Shown here in pieces: positions 44,889 to 54,301 of a DNA stretch of 64,000 bases. Source of the stretch: JACKHO01 sp041398745 (GTDB lineage: Bacteria; Planctomycetota; Planctomycetia; Planctomycetales; Planctomycetaceae); NCBI GenBank assembly GCA_041398745.1, contig JAWKUB010000007.1:248001-312000 (forward strand), given 5' to 3'. The notes beneath the pieces were generated by a model. That model saw only the letters and a list, made by a program, of their open reading frames with translations. It did no database searches and was not told where the DNA came from. The number at the start of each line of letters is the position of its first letter. The stretch's first letter is position 1. The position numbers and the translations under genes were made by a program.

Positions 44889-46043
44889 TTACATGGCGGC
44901 GCAGATTTGGGCGACAGCTTCCACAGCCATTTCAATTTCACTGGCGGTCGTGAAGGGGCCGATGCTGAAACGGACCGCACCTCCCAAATCGAGAGTTCCC
45001 AAGGCCGCATGACTTCGCGGTGCACAGTGCAGGCCCGCGCGGGTTTCGATATGGAAGTGCTGGTCGAGCAGTGACGCCATAACCTGCGGGTCGATATTCG
45101 GCACAGATATGCTGACGACTCCGACCTTGGGACCAACTCCGAGCACTTCGACACGCGGCAGACTCGACAGTCCCGACTCCAGCAACTCAGCCAGTTCGCC
45201 AACTTGCCTTTCGATGTTGGCAACACCCTGCTGAAGAATCCATTCGGAACTGGCACGCAGACCAACCAAGCCAATCGCGTTGTGATTCCCAGACTCGTAC
45301 CGCGCGGGCAATTCGCTGGGCTGACTTTCACTAATGCTATCGGTCCCTGTTCCACCCTGACGCGTGGGATTCAATTCCTGTTCCAGGCCCTCACGAATGA
45401 CAAGCAATCCTGTCCCCAGTGGGCCGAGCAATCCTTTGTGTCCGGGGCACGCCAATGCATCGGCACCCAATTCTTTGAAGTTGATCGGAACGTGTCCGGC
45501 TGTCTGCGCTGCGTCAATGAGCACAAGAGCGTCACGCTCTTTCGCAAGACGCGTGGCCTCTTCGAGGGGTTGCAGGCAGCCCGTCACATTCGAGGCGTGC
45601 GTCAGAATGACGAGACGTGTTGGTTTATCGAGCAGGCTTTGCAGCTCGTCCAGCGAGAAGGTGCCCTGCTCGTTCGGTGCGAGATACTCAGTTTGGATTC
45701 CATTCGCTTCAAGATACTTCAAAGGCCGCAATACGGAATTATGCTCCCAGCAAGTCGTAATGACTCGATCGCCCGGACGCAGCAAACCATGAATTGCCAG
45801 ATTCAGTGCATCAGTCCCATTGAACGCGAACAAAACGTGTTCTGGTTTGGGAACGCCCAGGAGTTCAGCAAGATTAGATCGACACCGATTCACCAGCGAC
45901 TGCACCTGCGTCGCCGCGCCCGAACTTCCACGGCCGACTGCGCATCCCAACTCACGCTGATACTGGTCGACTGCTGAATAAACGACTTCGGGCTTCGGGA
46001 ATGAAGTCGCGGCGTTGTCCAGGTAAATGCGAGAAGTTGTCAC
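44889..46043 (-). CDS. Cysteine desulfurase-family aminotransferase (class V)
   Basis: 384 residues from a GTG start that overlaps the LutC-like stop as GTGA. The PLP lysine is K203 in C-P-G-H-K-G-L-L-G-P-L-G-T-G, and the catalytic-loop cysteine is C340 in A-G-L-H-C-A-P. This pattern is that of the EF2568-type cysteine desulfurase family, a NifS-like group sometimes found in selenium and molybdenum gene clusters. It removes sulfur (or selenium) from cysteine. It may supply sulfur to a co-encoded system. Confidence 0.85.
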   Translation of the reverse strand: MTTSRIYLDNAATSFPKPEVVYSAVDQYQRELGCAVGRGSSGAATQVQSLVNRCRSNLAELLGVPKPEHVLFAFNGTDALNLAIHGLLRPGDRVITTCWEHNSVLRPLKYLEANGIQTEYLAPNEQGTFSLDELQSLLDKPTRLVILTHASNVTGCLQPLEEATRLAKERDALVLIDAAQTAGHVPINFKELGADALACPGHKGLLGPLGTGLLVIREGLEQELNPTRQGGTGTDSISESQPSELPARYESGNHNAIGLVGLRASSEWILQQGVANIERQVGELAELLESGLSSLPRVEVLGVGPKVGVVSISVPNIDPQVMASLLDQHFHIETRAGLHCAPRSHAALGTLDLGGAVRFSIGPFTTASEIEMAVEAVAQICAAM

Positions 46044-46642
46044 GTGGTGGAGTCAAGCAGAAAGACAGTCAGTGAACGTGCTCCATGTGCACCAATGACG
46101 AGCGACTGTTCAATATCGGCTGTTTTCGAAGGACCGGAAATGAAGGCACCAAACGGACGTGCCGTCACGTCGATTTGCTCGTACGCCTCATGCAGTGTAT
46201 GCACGACATTCGCCTTTGGCACCACCAGAGCCAAATGCTGAGCGATGAAGTAAACCACCCGGTGCGGGATTCCTTCGTCGTCTACCCAGACGGCGGCATT
46301 CTCCGCCACAGCCAAACTACCGGGAAGTATGGCGTAGTCAATATGTTCCAGGTCGTGCGGATCTGAAATGGAGCCAATATCCAACGTGGACTCCCCCACG
46401 CCAGCGACGAATGAGAGTTTCGATTCGCCAGTTGTGTACGGTTCAAACTGTGCCAGATGTGCGTTGATTGCATCGACCGAATCAACCACGACACATTGGC
46501 CACCGACTTGCTCCAGCAAAGCACTGAACTGGTCGATGGGCGAGTCGTACGTGGTCCACAAATCATCGAGTGCGGGCAACGGCTGAGACTGCGGCAGGTG
46601 CTGCCGCAGTTTGCCGAGAATGCTCTCGCGCGAAGAGGACAT
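46040..46642 (-). CDS. LUD domain protein, LutC type
   Basis: 200 residues. The C-terminus has the LUD hallmark S-G-P-S-K-T-A-D-I-E-Q and V-I-G-A-H-G-A-R-S-L. LutC participates in lactate utilisation with LutA/LutB, but those are not here. The gene overlaps the aminotransferase by four bases and lies 12 bases after the P-type ATPase. Its role in this setting is unknown. Confidence 0.88.
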   Translation of the reverse strand: MSSSRESILGKLRQHLPQSQPLPALDDLWTTYDSPIDQFSALLEQVGGQCVVVDSVDAINAHLAQFEPYTTGESKLSFVAGVGESTLDIGSISDPHDLEHIDYAILPGSLAVAENAAVWVDDEGIPHRVVYFIAQHLALVVPKANVVHTLHEAYEQIDVTARPFGAFISGPSKTADIEQSLVIGAHGARSLTVFLLDSTT

Positions 46643-46654
46643 TGGGAATTCTTT

Positions 46655-49600
46655 CTACACGGGCTGAGGTTCGCTGGAAGAGTTGTTGGTCATCAGCCGC
46701 CAGACTTCACCAATCCACAGGACCAGCGACGTCGCGACGGTAATAATCACCCAATCGGTCAGGCTCAAAGGCACCGTACGGAACAGTTCACCACCAAACT
46801 GCACAATGAGAATTTGCCCAAGGAAAATGGCTGCCGCAATGAAGAGGAACCCCTGGTTGTTCCAGAAGCCATTCAGTGCCGATTGCTTAATTCCCAGGCA
46901 ACGGGCATTAAACATATTCCAGAACTGAAGCATAACGAACGCGGTGAAGAAGTACGACAGTTCATACCCAGTGACGGCTGATTCGGCTGTCCCCTCAGCG
47001 GTGATTGCAGCGACCGGATTCATGTACGACGCCGTTCCGGGACCATGCAGTGACATCAATAGTCCCAGTAGAATGACGACAAACACGCCGCCCACTCCGA
47101 AAATGTTGATCGCCATTTCACGGGTAACAATGAACGCGTCCGGCTTACGTGGCGGTCGGTTAAGAACGTCACGATGAGGTGGTTCAGTCGCCAAGGCCAG
47201 TGCAGCGAACGTATCCATAATGAGGTTCACCCACAACATTTGAATAACGGTCAGCGGCAATTCCACACCAATGAACGGACCGAGCAGTGCAATGCACAAT
47301 GCGGCCACGTTAATGGTCAACTGGAACAGAATGAAACGCTGAATGTTTTCGTAAAGCGAACGCCCCCACATGACCGCGTCGATAATGGTGCTGAACGAAT
47401 CGTTCAGAAGGATGATGTCGCTGGCTTCCTTAGCGGCGGCCTTCCCGGTCTTGCCCATGGCGAGACCAACGTCTGCATAGTTCAGGGCACCGCAGTCATT
47501 AATGCCGTCACCAGTCACGGCCACAACTTCGCCGCGTGCCTGGAGTGAACGGACGAGTTTGACTTTGTCGAGCGGCTTTGCCCGAGACAGAATTTTCAGA
47601 CGCTCCGAAGCATCCTCGGCCTCTTTTCCTTCCATGTCTTTGAAGTCGAGACCGGAGACGTGCTTGTCGGCCGAGTCTCCGTCTTGCCACAAATGAATTT
47701 GCCGAGCAATTTCGCGAGCAGTGGCAGCGTTGTCGCCCGTCACCATTTTGATTTGAATTCCAGCGCGATGGCAGGCTTCGACGGCAGGCGGAACTTCAGG
47801 ACGCACAGGGTCGGCAATGGCGGCGAACCCGAGCCAAGTCAGGCCAGAAGATACGTCGGCAACTTGCTCACCAGCGTTCTCACTTAATCCGTCGTGGTAA
47901 GCGAATCCAAGCGTTCGCATCCCACGTGCCTGGAAGTCGGCCAAGCCCTGTTCGATTTTCTCCTTGTGAGGTCCGATGGGTTCAATCCCGTTGGCGGTAC
48001 GAATGTTATCGCAGCGGGACAGGATGACTTCCGGGGCTCCCTTGGCATGGAGAATGGGCTTTCCATCTCGCGGAGATTTCCCCAACGTGCCCATCCATTT
48101 GCGTTCGGTGGAGAACGTCAGTTGGTAGCTGATCGGGAACGCGGAACGGTAGGTGATGTAGTCGACATTCTCAGATTCCAACCACAGCAGTAAGGCGGCT
48201 TCGGTGGGATTGCCAAGGGCCTTGGTCCCGCTTGCGTCGCGTCCGAGGTGAGCTGTGGTATTGGCAGAAATGCTTTCGATGAGTAGGGCGCTGTTGGGGT
48301 CATTGGGATTCAGCGAACCTTCAACCGACGGAACGACTGCTTCGAAGACTTTCATTTCGTTCATGGTCAGTGTGCCCGTTTTGTCCGAGCAAATGACCGT
48401 TGCCGCACCAATGGTTTCACAGGCGTGCATTTTTCGTACGAGCGTGTTCGCCGCCGTCATTTTTCGCATGCTGTACGCGAGGCTGAGCGTCACGCTCATG
48501 GCGAGTCCTTCAGGCACGGCCACCACAATAATGGTGACGGCAATCATGAAGTATTCGAGGAAGCGGTTCATGGCGGCTTCGTCGAACAATTCGCCAGCCG
48601 GTGTGCCCGTGGCGATGAGTCCTCCCAGGCCGACCGCCGCAATGGCCGCTCCAATTCCAATGACAGTGAGCCAGGTTTTCAGACCACCACCCGCATTTTC
48701 GTCGTCGTCATCATCATCACCACCGCCGAGCCAGGATGGGGCTTCCATGCCGAAGGCGAGTTCGAGCCCGTCGTAGACCATGGGCAGCCAGACCATAATG
48801 AGGGCCACCGAAACGGCCACACCGGCAATGGCTGCTGCCAACCATTGAGTGGACGTTGACGTAATTTCACCAACGAACGCACCACGGGCGACCAGTGCTG
48901 CGAAAGTGGCCACCGCAATGGCCAGTCCGACGACACCAATGACCTTGCTCAATTTATCCAGCTGCTGATTAAGCGGCGTTTCTTCGCCGGTATCTTCAGC
49001 GGCAGCACGGGCCGTTTTACCGATTTCCGTTCCATCACCGACAGCAGAAACTTCGAACAATCCGTGGCCATCAATGACCATGGAGCCCCGCAGGACTTGA
49101 TCGGCCCCGTACGTCGTGTGCTTGATACTGTCCTTGTCCGGATGGTTCCTGTCGACCTTTTTATTCGGTTCCGACTCACCCGTCAGCCCTGACTCATTCA
49201 CCAGCATAGAGACAGCTTCGATGAGTGTTCCATCGGCCGGTGTCTCCTCGCCCGCCTCCACGAGCACGACATCGCCGACAACAATGTCTCTCTTGGGCAC
49301 GGACGCATAGACTCCGTCCCGGATGACCTTGATGGGAACGTCGTCATTCACTTGGTTGAGAATGTCGAACTCTTGATTTGCCGTGTACTCATTATAGAAC
49401 GCGAGACCAGTTGCCAGCAGCACGGCAAGAATAATGCCGATTCCTTCGATGAACTCGCCGTTCAACATTCCAGCGGCAATAGCGATAACGGCGGCAATCA
49501 GCAGAATGCGAATAACCGGGTCGTCGAACTTCTCAAGAAACAGCTTCCACCACGGATCGCGTTCAGGAGGAGTAATGACATTCGTGCCGTGTGCTTTGCG

Positions 49601-49663
49601 CTGAGCTTCGACCTGACTGGAACTCAATCCCAAATCGACATGATGATCGACTGCAGATGCCAT
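46655..49663 (-). CDS. Calcium-type P-type ATPase with inserted membrane segment
   Basis: 1002 residues, P-type IIB-like (PMCA/calcium-translocating). TGES motif at about 161-164, PEGL in the M4 region at 384-387, phosphorylation site D427 in D-K-T-G-T-L-T, and T-G-D-G-I-N-D near residue 700. It should pump Ca2+ or a related cation out of the cytoplasm. An extra stretch between M3 and M4 (about residues 274-352) contains two additional hydrophobic helices and an Asp-rich loop of six Asp plus Glu (316-322). It follows the beta-helix gene after 77 bases in the same direction. The insertion is not typical for the family. Confidence 0.92.
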   Translation of the reverse strand: MASAVDHHVDLGLSSSQVEAQRKAHGTNVITPPERDPWWKLFLEKFDDPVIRILLIAAVIAIAAGMLNGEFIEGIGIILAVLLATGLAFYNEYTANQEFDILNQVNDDVPIKVIRDGVYASVPKRDIVVGDVVLVEAGEETPADGTLIEAVSMLVNESGLTGESEPNKKVDRNHPDKDSIKHTTYGADQVLRGSMVIDGHGLFEVSAVGDGTEIGKTARAAAEDTGEETPLNQQLDKLSKVIGVVGLAIAVATFAALVARGAFVGEITSTSTQWLAAAIAGVAVSVALIMVWLPMVYDGLELAFGMEAPSWLGGGDDDDDDENAGGGLKTWLTVIGIGAAIAAVGLGGLIATGTPAGELFDEAAMNRFLEYFMIAVTIIVVAVPEGLAMSVTLSLAYSMRKMTAANTLVRKMHACETIGAATVICSDKTGTLTMNEMKVFEAVVPSVEGSLNPNDPNSALLIESISANTTAHLGRDASGTKALGNPTEAALLLWLESENVDYITYRSAFPISYQLTFSTERKWMGTLGKSPRDGKPILHAKGAPEVILSRCDNIRTANGIEPIGPHKEKIEQGLADFQARGMRTLGFAYHDGLSENAGEQVADVSSGLTWLGFAAIADPVRPEVPPAVEACHRAGIQIKMVTGDNAATAREIARQIHLWQDGDSADKHVSGLDFKDMEGKEAEDASERLKILSRAKPLDKVKLVRSLQARGEVVAVTGDGINDCGALNYADVGLAMGKTGKAAAKEASDIILLNDSFSTIIDAVMWGRSLYENIQRFILFQLTINVAALCIALLGPFIGVELPLTVIQMLWVNLIMDTFAALALATEPPHRDVLNRPPRKPDAFIVTREMAINIFGVGGVFVVILLGLLMSLHGPGTASYMNPVAAITAEGTAESAVTGYELSYFFTAFVMLQFWNMFNARCLGIKQSALNGFWNNQGFLFIAAAIFLGQILIVQFGGELFRTVPLSLTDWVIITVATSLVLWIGEVWRLMTNNSSSEPQPV

Positions 49664-49740
49664 GGGAGTCTTTCTTGCTTAACAACTAGGCCACGTCTTG
49701 TGGCGAGAATATTCGTTAGGAGTGCGAAACCGGGAAGGTC

Positions 49741-51477
49741 TTAGCCGAATGCTGATTCATCCAGACCGCCTGGGTTTACAATGTTACGTTTCTTTGGTTT
49801 TTCAGGTGGTTCCGGCGCCGGAGGAGGGGCCGATTTTTTTGTATCGTCTTTGCTGGCCACCTCTGGCGGCTTCGGGGGTGGAGTGGTGTTCGGCTTTGGC
49901 GCTGCCGGTGGCTTTGGGGCGGGTTGCTTGCTGGTTTGAGGTGGAGGTGGTGGTGGAGTGGGTTTGGAGACTGTACTCCAGTCTGCTGGTTCCCACAGTA
50001 TTCTCCCTCCAAAATCCTTTCCATTGGCGTTGACGCGGCCAATGATGTCAAACTTTCGCGAGATATTGCTGGTCTTCAGCAAAACCATTCCACGTAGTCG
50101 TGTTCCATCGTAGAGATCTGACAGTGTGACGTCGACTTCGTGAGCCCCTGCCGGCAAGTGAGCTGGGGCAAAGCTGAGGCCAGCCAGGTCGGTAGTGAAG
50201 GTGACATCTTCCCCAACAGCAAGTCGCAATTTGAGCTTTTGCGTTCCTGGTTTTATGGTTCCCATGTCGAGTTGCCCTGGCAGTCGCCACGCGTCCTCAT
50301 TCGTTGCTAATCCTTGTGTCTTTCCAACGACAGTCACGCCACGCAGTGTCACCTTCGCGCCAGGCTTCACTTCGATGGCCGACTCCAGTGTCGCGGTTGC
50401 AGTTGGCGTCTTGCCGATGACCGCGATGGTCAGGTCTTTCAACACAACCTCGCCCGATTCGATGATTACCACCGGGCCGGATGTCGCCCAAATGGTTCCC
50501 CCGCAGCCATCAACAGTGACTGGCGACTTCTGATGGAACTTGACGGGCCCGGTGATAATGGTTCCAGGTGGATCGAAGTCGATGGTTTGCCCGACCTGCG
50601 CGCGACCGAGTTCCTGCTGCAAATCAAAGCTCTTGCCGGGCGTTGTATCAACATTTACGACGGGAACCGAAGTGTCGCTCAACGTCGAGACGGCAGGGCT
50701 CGCCGGCGTATGCGTGGGGGGGGGCGGCGAAGCGGGCGGTTGGGGTACCGGCGGCTGCGGTACTGGCGGTTGTGGATTCGCTGTGCGGTTACGTCCACCA
50801 CCAGCAGGTTGCTGCTGACGCGGTGGTCGATGAGTTTGCTGCTTCGGGGCAGGTGCGGGCGGTTGGGGTTGCGGCGGGGCAGGTGTTGCCTGGCCAGGCG
50901 GTGGGAAGGCTGGCTTGCCGGAACTCACAGAAAGGACAACATGCCAAACCCACCATCCGAGCGTGCAAGCGTTCACGATGGCCCAGAACAGAAATACATA
51001 AGCGGGAGGCTTCCAGATGAGAATTGGAATCATGCAGACCCCAAGCAGACAGCCGATACCTGCGGTGGAGATTTCCTGATTCTCCATGTTCATTACCCAG
51101 CTCTGCACGTAACGAACAGCTACGGACGAGCCAATCCAAAGCAAAACCGCAGGCCAGGAGTACGCTGCAACATTATTGATAGCGGCGAAACTGGCTCCAT
51201 TGAGCAGGTTACCCGTGGCAATAATGCCCCAGGCAATCAGGAACACTCCGAAGTCAGCGAGGGACATCAGGTGCAGGTCACTGCGGTCGATGCCAGAACC
51301 GAGAATGAGCGCCGTCTGTTGTTTGGTTCGCTCGGTGAAATCGTTCTTGTGACGTTCAGCGATTTGCCTCAACTGCGGGCTGATGCCTCTGATTGCCAAG
51401 ACGTACTTCACAAGACGTCCATGCAGCGGATAGCTGATGAGCTTGTAAAGGACAATGAGTGCAATGAAAAGAATCAT
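49741..51477 (-). CDS. Multi-TM protein with C-terminal beta-helix-like module
   Basis: 578 residues. The first 180 residues hold about five hydrophobic helices (near 2-15, 75-92, 107-124, 137-154, 160-180). A Pro-rich linker (about 188-285) follows. Residues about 290-520 form a repetitive beta-rich module with G-G-T-I-W-A, G-P-V-V-I-I-E-S-G and a later F-T-T-D-L-A-G Ig-like segment. This module is homologous to that in the next protein upstream (51517-52749). A Pro/Lys-rich tail ends in G-G-L-D-E-S-A-F-G, similar to the partner's G-G-Y-S-A-F-D. It is the last of the kinase/phosphatase/VWA genes before the P-type ATPase. Unknown function. Confidence 0.75.
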   Translation of the reverse strand: MILFIALIVLYKLISYPLHGRLVKYVLAIRGISPQLRQIAERHKNDFTERTKQQTALILGSGIDRSDLHLMSLADFGVFLIAWGIIATGNLLNGASFAAINNVAAYSWPAVLLWIGSSVAVRYVQSWVMNMENQEISTAGIGCLLGVCMIPILIWKPPAYVFLFWAIVNACTLGWWVWHVVLSVSSGKPAFPPPGQATPAPPQPQPPAPAPKQQTHRPPRQQQPAGGGRNRTANPQPPVPQPPVPQPPASPPPPTHTPASPAVSTLSDTSVPVVNVDTTPGKSFDLQQELGRAQVGQTIDFDPPGTIITGPVKFHQKSPVTVDGCGGTIWATSGPVVIIESGEVVLKDLTIAVIGKTPTATATLESAIEVKPGAKVTLRGVTVVGKTQGLATNEDAWRLPGQLDMGTIKPGTQKLKLRLAVGEDVTFTTDLAGLSFAPAHLPAGAHEVDVTLSDLYDGTRLRGMVLLKTSNISRKFDIIGRVNANGKDFGGRILWEPADWSTVSKPTPPPPPPQTSKQPAPKPPAAPKPNTTPPPKPPEVASKDDTKKSAPPPAPEPPEKPKKRNIVNPGGLDESAFG

Positions 51478-51516
51478 GTCGGGAATGGGGCCGCAACAGT
51501 CGTTTGGAGCAACTAC

Positions 51517-52749
51517 CTAGTCAAAGGCAGAGTAACCCCCTTCAGGCTTAATTGGCTTGGACTTCTTTTTGTCTTTCTTTGTTGAATCGTCGGCGGCAAT
51601 GGGCTCGGAATCTTCTGTTTGAGGAGAAGGCTCTGGTGATGTTTCCTCATCACCAAACAAGCCGCCAATCGGAATCGACTTTATCGGCTTGGAACGCTGC
51701 TTTGGCTTCTTTGGCTCCGGCGGGACGGATGGGACATCCACTGTTTCGGAAACTAACGGGAGCCTTACCTGTGGGGGCGGTGGTGACTCATCGGGTTGGG
51801 GCGATTCGTCGCCCCATGCTCCACCGACTGGAATGCTTTGACCCGGCACCGACCACTCTTTCGGCAATTCGATAATGTCTTCGTCTGGCGGGGGATTGTT
51901 GAACGCTTCGCCCGGCGGTGGCTCGACCGGTTTCTGAACGTCCGATTTCGTATGGTGACCGGACTCGCCCGTGGGGCGTTTCGGCAAATGAGTTCTCTCC
52001 GTTTCACGCTTCTGCGCACTGGAAGAACTCTTTTTCCCGGCCGTGTGCTTGGTTACTGTCTTCGGTGGCTTCGACGAATCGGCGGGCGTGGGAGCAGTCG
52101 TTTCTGGTGGTTCCCATAACATGCTGCCGTTGGGAGTTCCCACGCTATTGGCATCGACGCAGTTCGCAGTGAGCGAAATTCGACGACGCAATTGACCGCT
52201 GGCAATGATGAGGTTCCCACGCAGACGCGTACCGATGGGACAGGCATCGAGCGAGAGTGTGAGTGAAACGAGGCCTGGCCCCGCAACGGCTGGAGTAACC
52301 GCGGCCCCAGCGACATCGGTTTCGAACTTGCATTTCGTTGGTACAACGAGCTGCAGGCCAAACTGCAGGTCGGCGTTTCCAGCAATGCGACCGAGTTTCA
52401 GCGAACGCGTATATCCCCAGTGACCCTCTTCGCCCGGAATGCCGTCGACTGTTCCGTGGACTGTGACATCTTTCAACTTGGGGGGATTGTCGGCTCTGAC
52501 CAGAATGGCCAGTTCTTCATCGCCCGTTGTTTTCCGCCCGGTCACCTCGACATTGCAGTCGAGCAACATCATTCTAGGTGTTTCGATGGTCAGGACTGGA
52601 CCGGCCTTGGCCCAAATGGTTCCGCCGTCACCAACGATTTTTATGGGGCGAGAAATTGTCGCTGGCCCCTCAAATTCACCGCCTGACGGAGAGAGCGTTA
52701 ATGTGCCCCCCGGAGAGGTCTTGTCAATGAGCGGTTGCAGGGGAGGCAT
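51517..52749 (-). CDS. Soluble beta-helix-like protein, paralogue of 49741-51477
   Basis: 410 residues without signal peptide or membrane helix. Residues about 5-215 carry the same module: T-L-T-L-S-P-S-G-G-E-F-E-G-P, G-G-T-I-W-A-K-A-G-P-V, an Ig-like F-E-T-D-V-A-G and S-M-L-W-E-P-P. The C-terminal 190 residues are Pro/Lys/Ser/Thr-rich, with three short repeats of the form I-P-x-G-G-x-x-G-D-E, and end in E-G-G-Y-S-A-F-D. The tail is likely disordered and could be phosphorylated by the adjacent kinase. The unit is a candidate effector or scaffold of the Ter-like system. Confidence 0.75.
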   Translation of the reverse strand: MPPLQPLIDKTSPGGTLTLSPSGGEFEGPATISRPIKIVGDGGTIWAKAGPVLTIETPRMMLLDCNVEVTGRKTTGDEELAILVRADNPPKLKDVTVHGTVDGIPGEEGHWGYTRSLKLGRIAGNADLQFGLQLVVPTKCKFETDVAGAAVTPAVAGPGLVSLTLSLDACPIGTRLRGNLIIASGQLRRRISLTANCVDANSVGTPNGSMLWEPPETTAPTPADSSKPPKTVTKHTAGKKSSSSAQKRETERTHLPKRPTGESGHHTKSDVQKPVEPPPGEAFNNPPPDEDIIELPKEWSVPGQSIPVGGAWGDESPQPDESPPPPQVRLPLVSETVDVPSVPPEPKKPKQRSKPIKSIPIGGLFGDEETSPEPSPQTEDSEPIAADDSTKKDKKKSKPIKPEGGYSAFD

Positions 52750-52812
52750 GAGTTTCGAAAACGGTGAAGAGTGGAGAATTATGACGTGTTGACGGAAGTG
52801 ATGAGTTAAAGG

Positions 52813-54255
52813 CTATCGCACCATGCGCACGCTGACCATGCGACCGTTGTCGGCATTTGAAAGCACAATTTCGGCATCCTCTTTCAAGACACAGGCCTGC
52901 CCCTTGGGGACAGGGTTGCCTGAAGGGGAAATCATGGTGTCGAGGTGTTTATTAATGAGAATCCACTGGCCCTGATGCTGAGCAATGTATGCCACCGTTT
53001 CGCGATTGACCCCTTCTGTGGGATACAATCCACGCTGAACATGCCAGTTGTTCAAAGGCCGCTGATTAAAGCCCACGAGGCAGTGACCTTCTTCTCGGTA
53101 TTGTCCCTTTCTCGGGGCGTACATGAAGTCAAGCACTGGCAACGCCTGGTTGAGTTTCCAACCGCACCACGGACACTGCTGCGACTTTCCTTCGAGGTAA
53201 ACAAACCACTTTTCCGGACACGAGCCATTCCCACAGGGAATGAGCAAGTCTGCCGTGCGGTAAAGCGCGTTTTCCCAGGTTCCGGCGTCAGGACGTTTCG
53301 AAGGCTCATGCAGTCCGTCAACGAATGCCTGTCGGAACAGTCCGGGAAGATAGAGCCGATCCTTAATACCACCGCTTGGTCCCAGTGCGTCGAGCGGAAC
53401 TTTGATTCCCTCCTTTGGACGATTCGAATGGTCGGTGGGATGTTCAATGAACAAGGCCTTGGGCCCCATTGAGAGGAACTCATCTTCCTCTGCGGAGTCA
53501 ACGCTGTTGACTTTCGGCCCGCGGAGCGGGTGTCGTCGTAACAGGTATTCGTACAACAATACCGGGAGCGCGTGCCGGTCCGTTCGGATGTCGGGAAGCT
53601 TGCGGTTGGGGTCACCCAATGGAAGTCGTTGAGTCGCCAGCACCTCTGGCGCGATATAACCGGGCGTTCCCAGCACGTCCGCATCAAACTTCTTGGGAAC
53701 AACCAGTGAGTCGATATCAATGACCGCACAGTTGCCGGTTTTAGGGTCGACCAGGACATTCTTGGATGACAAGTCTGAGTGCGCCAGTCCAGTGTTGTGC
53801 ATTTTGCGAATGGCTCGCGCCATTTTCATGCACAGCTGCAGGTAGCCGAGCCAGTTGCCGCGTTCATCATCGGGCAAGAGTTTCCGCAGTTTTTCGCTGG
53901 AGAACCATTTGCCCTCTTTGTCTTTTCCTTTGAACCGTCCGCTCGCGAAGAAGAAGTTCGCGGCATATGTTGGCGTCATCACACCCAGTTCTGGGCTGGT
54001 AACAATTCCGGTCGGCCAGCAATACAATTCGGCCAACTCATCTCCGACGGCTGGAGTTTGTGTCGGATTGTATTGATTAAGAATGGCCTCCAGCCGTTGC
54101 CGCCGGTTGGGGTCTTGCGCCGTCGCCTTGTCTTTGAAGAAACAGACGACCGACTTCTTGTCGACAGTGAAATAGACCCGCTTCATACCCCCTTCCCCAA
54201 TGTGGGGAGTGAGATACTCGACGGTTCGACCATCACTCAGCGTGGCTGTGGGCAT
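52813..54255 (-). CDS. Ser/Thr protein kinase with zinc ribbon and FHA-like tail (TerY-P triad kinase)
   Basis: 480 residues. Kinase lobe: glycine-rich loop I-G-E-G-G (19-23), candidate Lys41, catalytic H-S-D-L-S-S-K-N (159-166, Asp161), D-I-D-S (180-183) in place of DFG, G-T-P-G-Y then A-P-E (202-204). Residues C341, C346, C361 and C364 form a zinc ribbon. The last about 100 residues (W-I-L-I-N-K-H-L-D-T and V-L-S-N-A-D-N-G) resemble an FHA-type beta-sandwich. This domain order fits the kinase of the TerY-P triad. The PP2C is immediately upstream, so a phosphorylation/dephosphorylation pair is likely. Confidence 0.88.
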   Translation of the reverse strand: MPTATLSDGRTVEYLTPHIGEGGMKRVYFTVDKKSVVCFFKDKATAQDPNRRQRLEAILNQYNPTQTPAVGDELAELYCWPTGIVTSPELGVMTPTYAANFFFASGRFKGKDKEGKWFSSEKLRKLLPDDERGNWLGYLQLCMKMARAIRKMHNTGLAHSDLSSKNVLVDPKTGNCAVIDIDSLVVPKKFDADVLGTPGYIAPEVLATQRLPLGDPNRKLPDIRTDRHALPVLLYEYLLRRHPLRGPKVNSVDSAEEDEFLSMGPKALFIEHPTDHSNRPKEGIKVPLDALGPSGGIKDRLYLPGLFRQAFVDGLHEPSKRPDAGTWENALYRTADLLIPCGNGSCPEKWFVYLEGKSQQCPWCGWKLNQALPVLDFMYAPRKGQYREEGHCLVGFNQRPLNNWHVQRGLYPTEGVNRETVAYIAQHQGQWILINKHLDTMISPSGNPVPKGQACVLKEDAEIVLSNADNGRMVSVRMVR

Positions 54256-54301
54256 CGTTTCTCGTCAACAGAGAGAATGGGAAATCCAAGTGGCTGTGCG
54301 C

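Noticed and set aside
48255..48776. 173-codon plus-strand ORF opposite the P-type ATPase
   Set aside because: Shadow ORF with Ser/Pro bias inside a clear ATPase gene.
50314..51585. 423-codon plus-strand ORF opposite the membrane beta-helix gene
   Set aside because: Gly/Arg-rich translation of the complementary Pro-rich region; no recognisable domain, and it overlaps a better gene fully.
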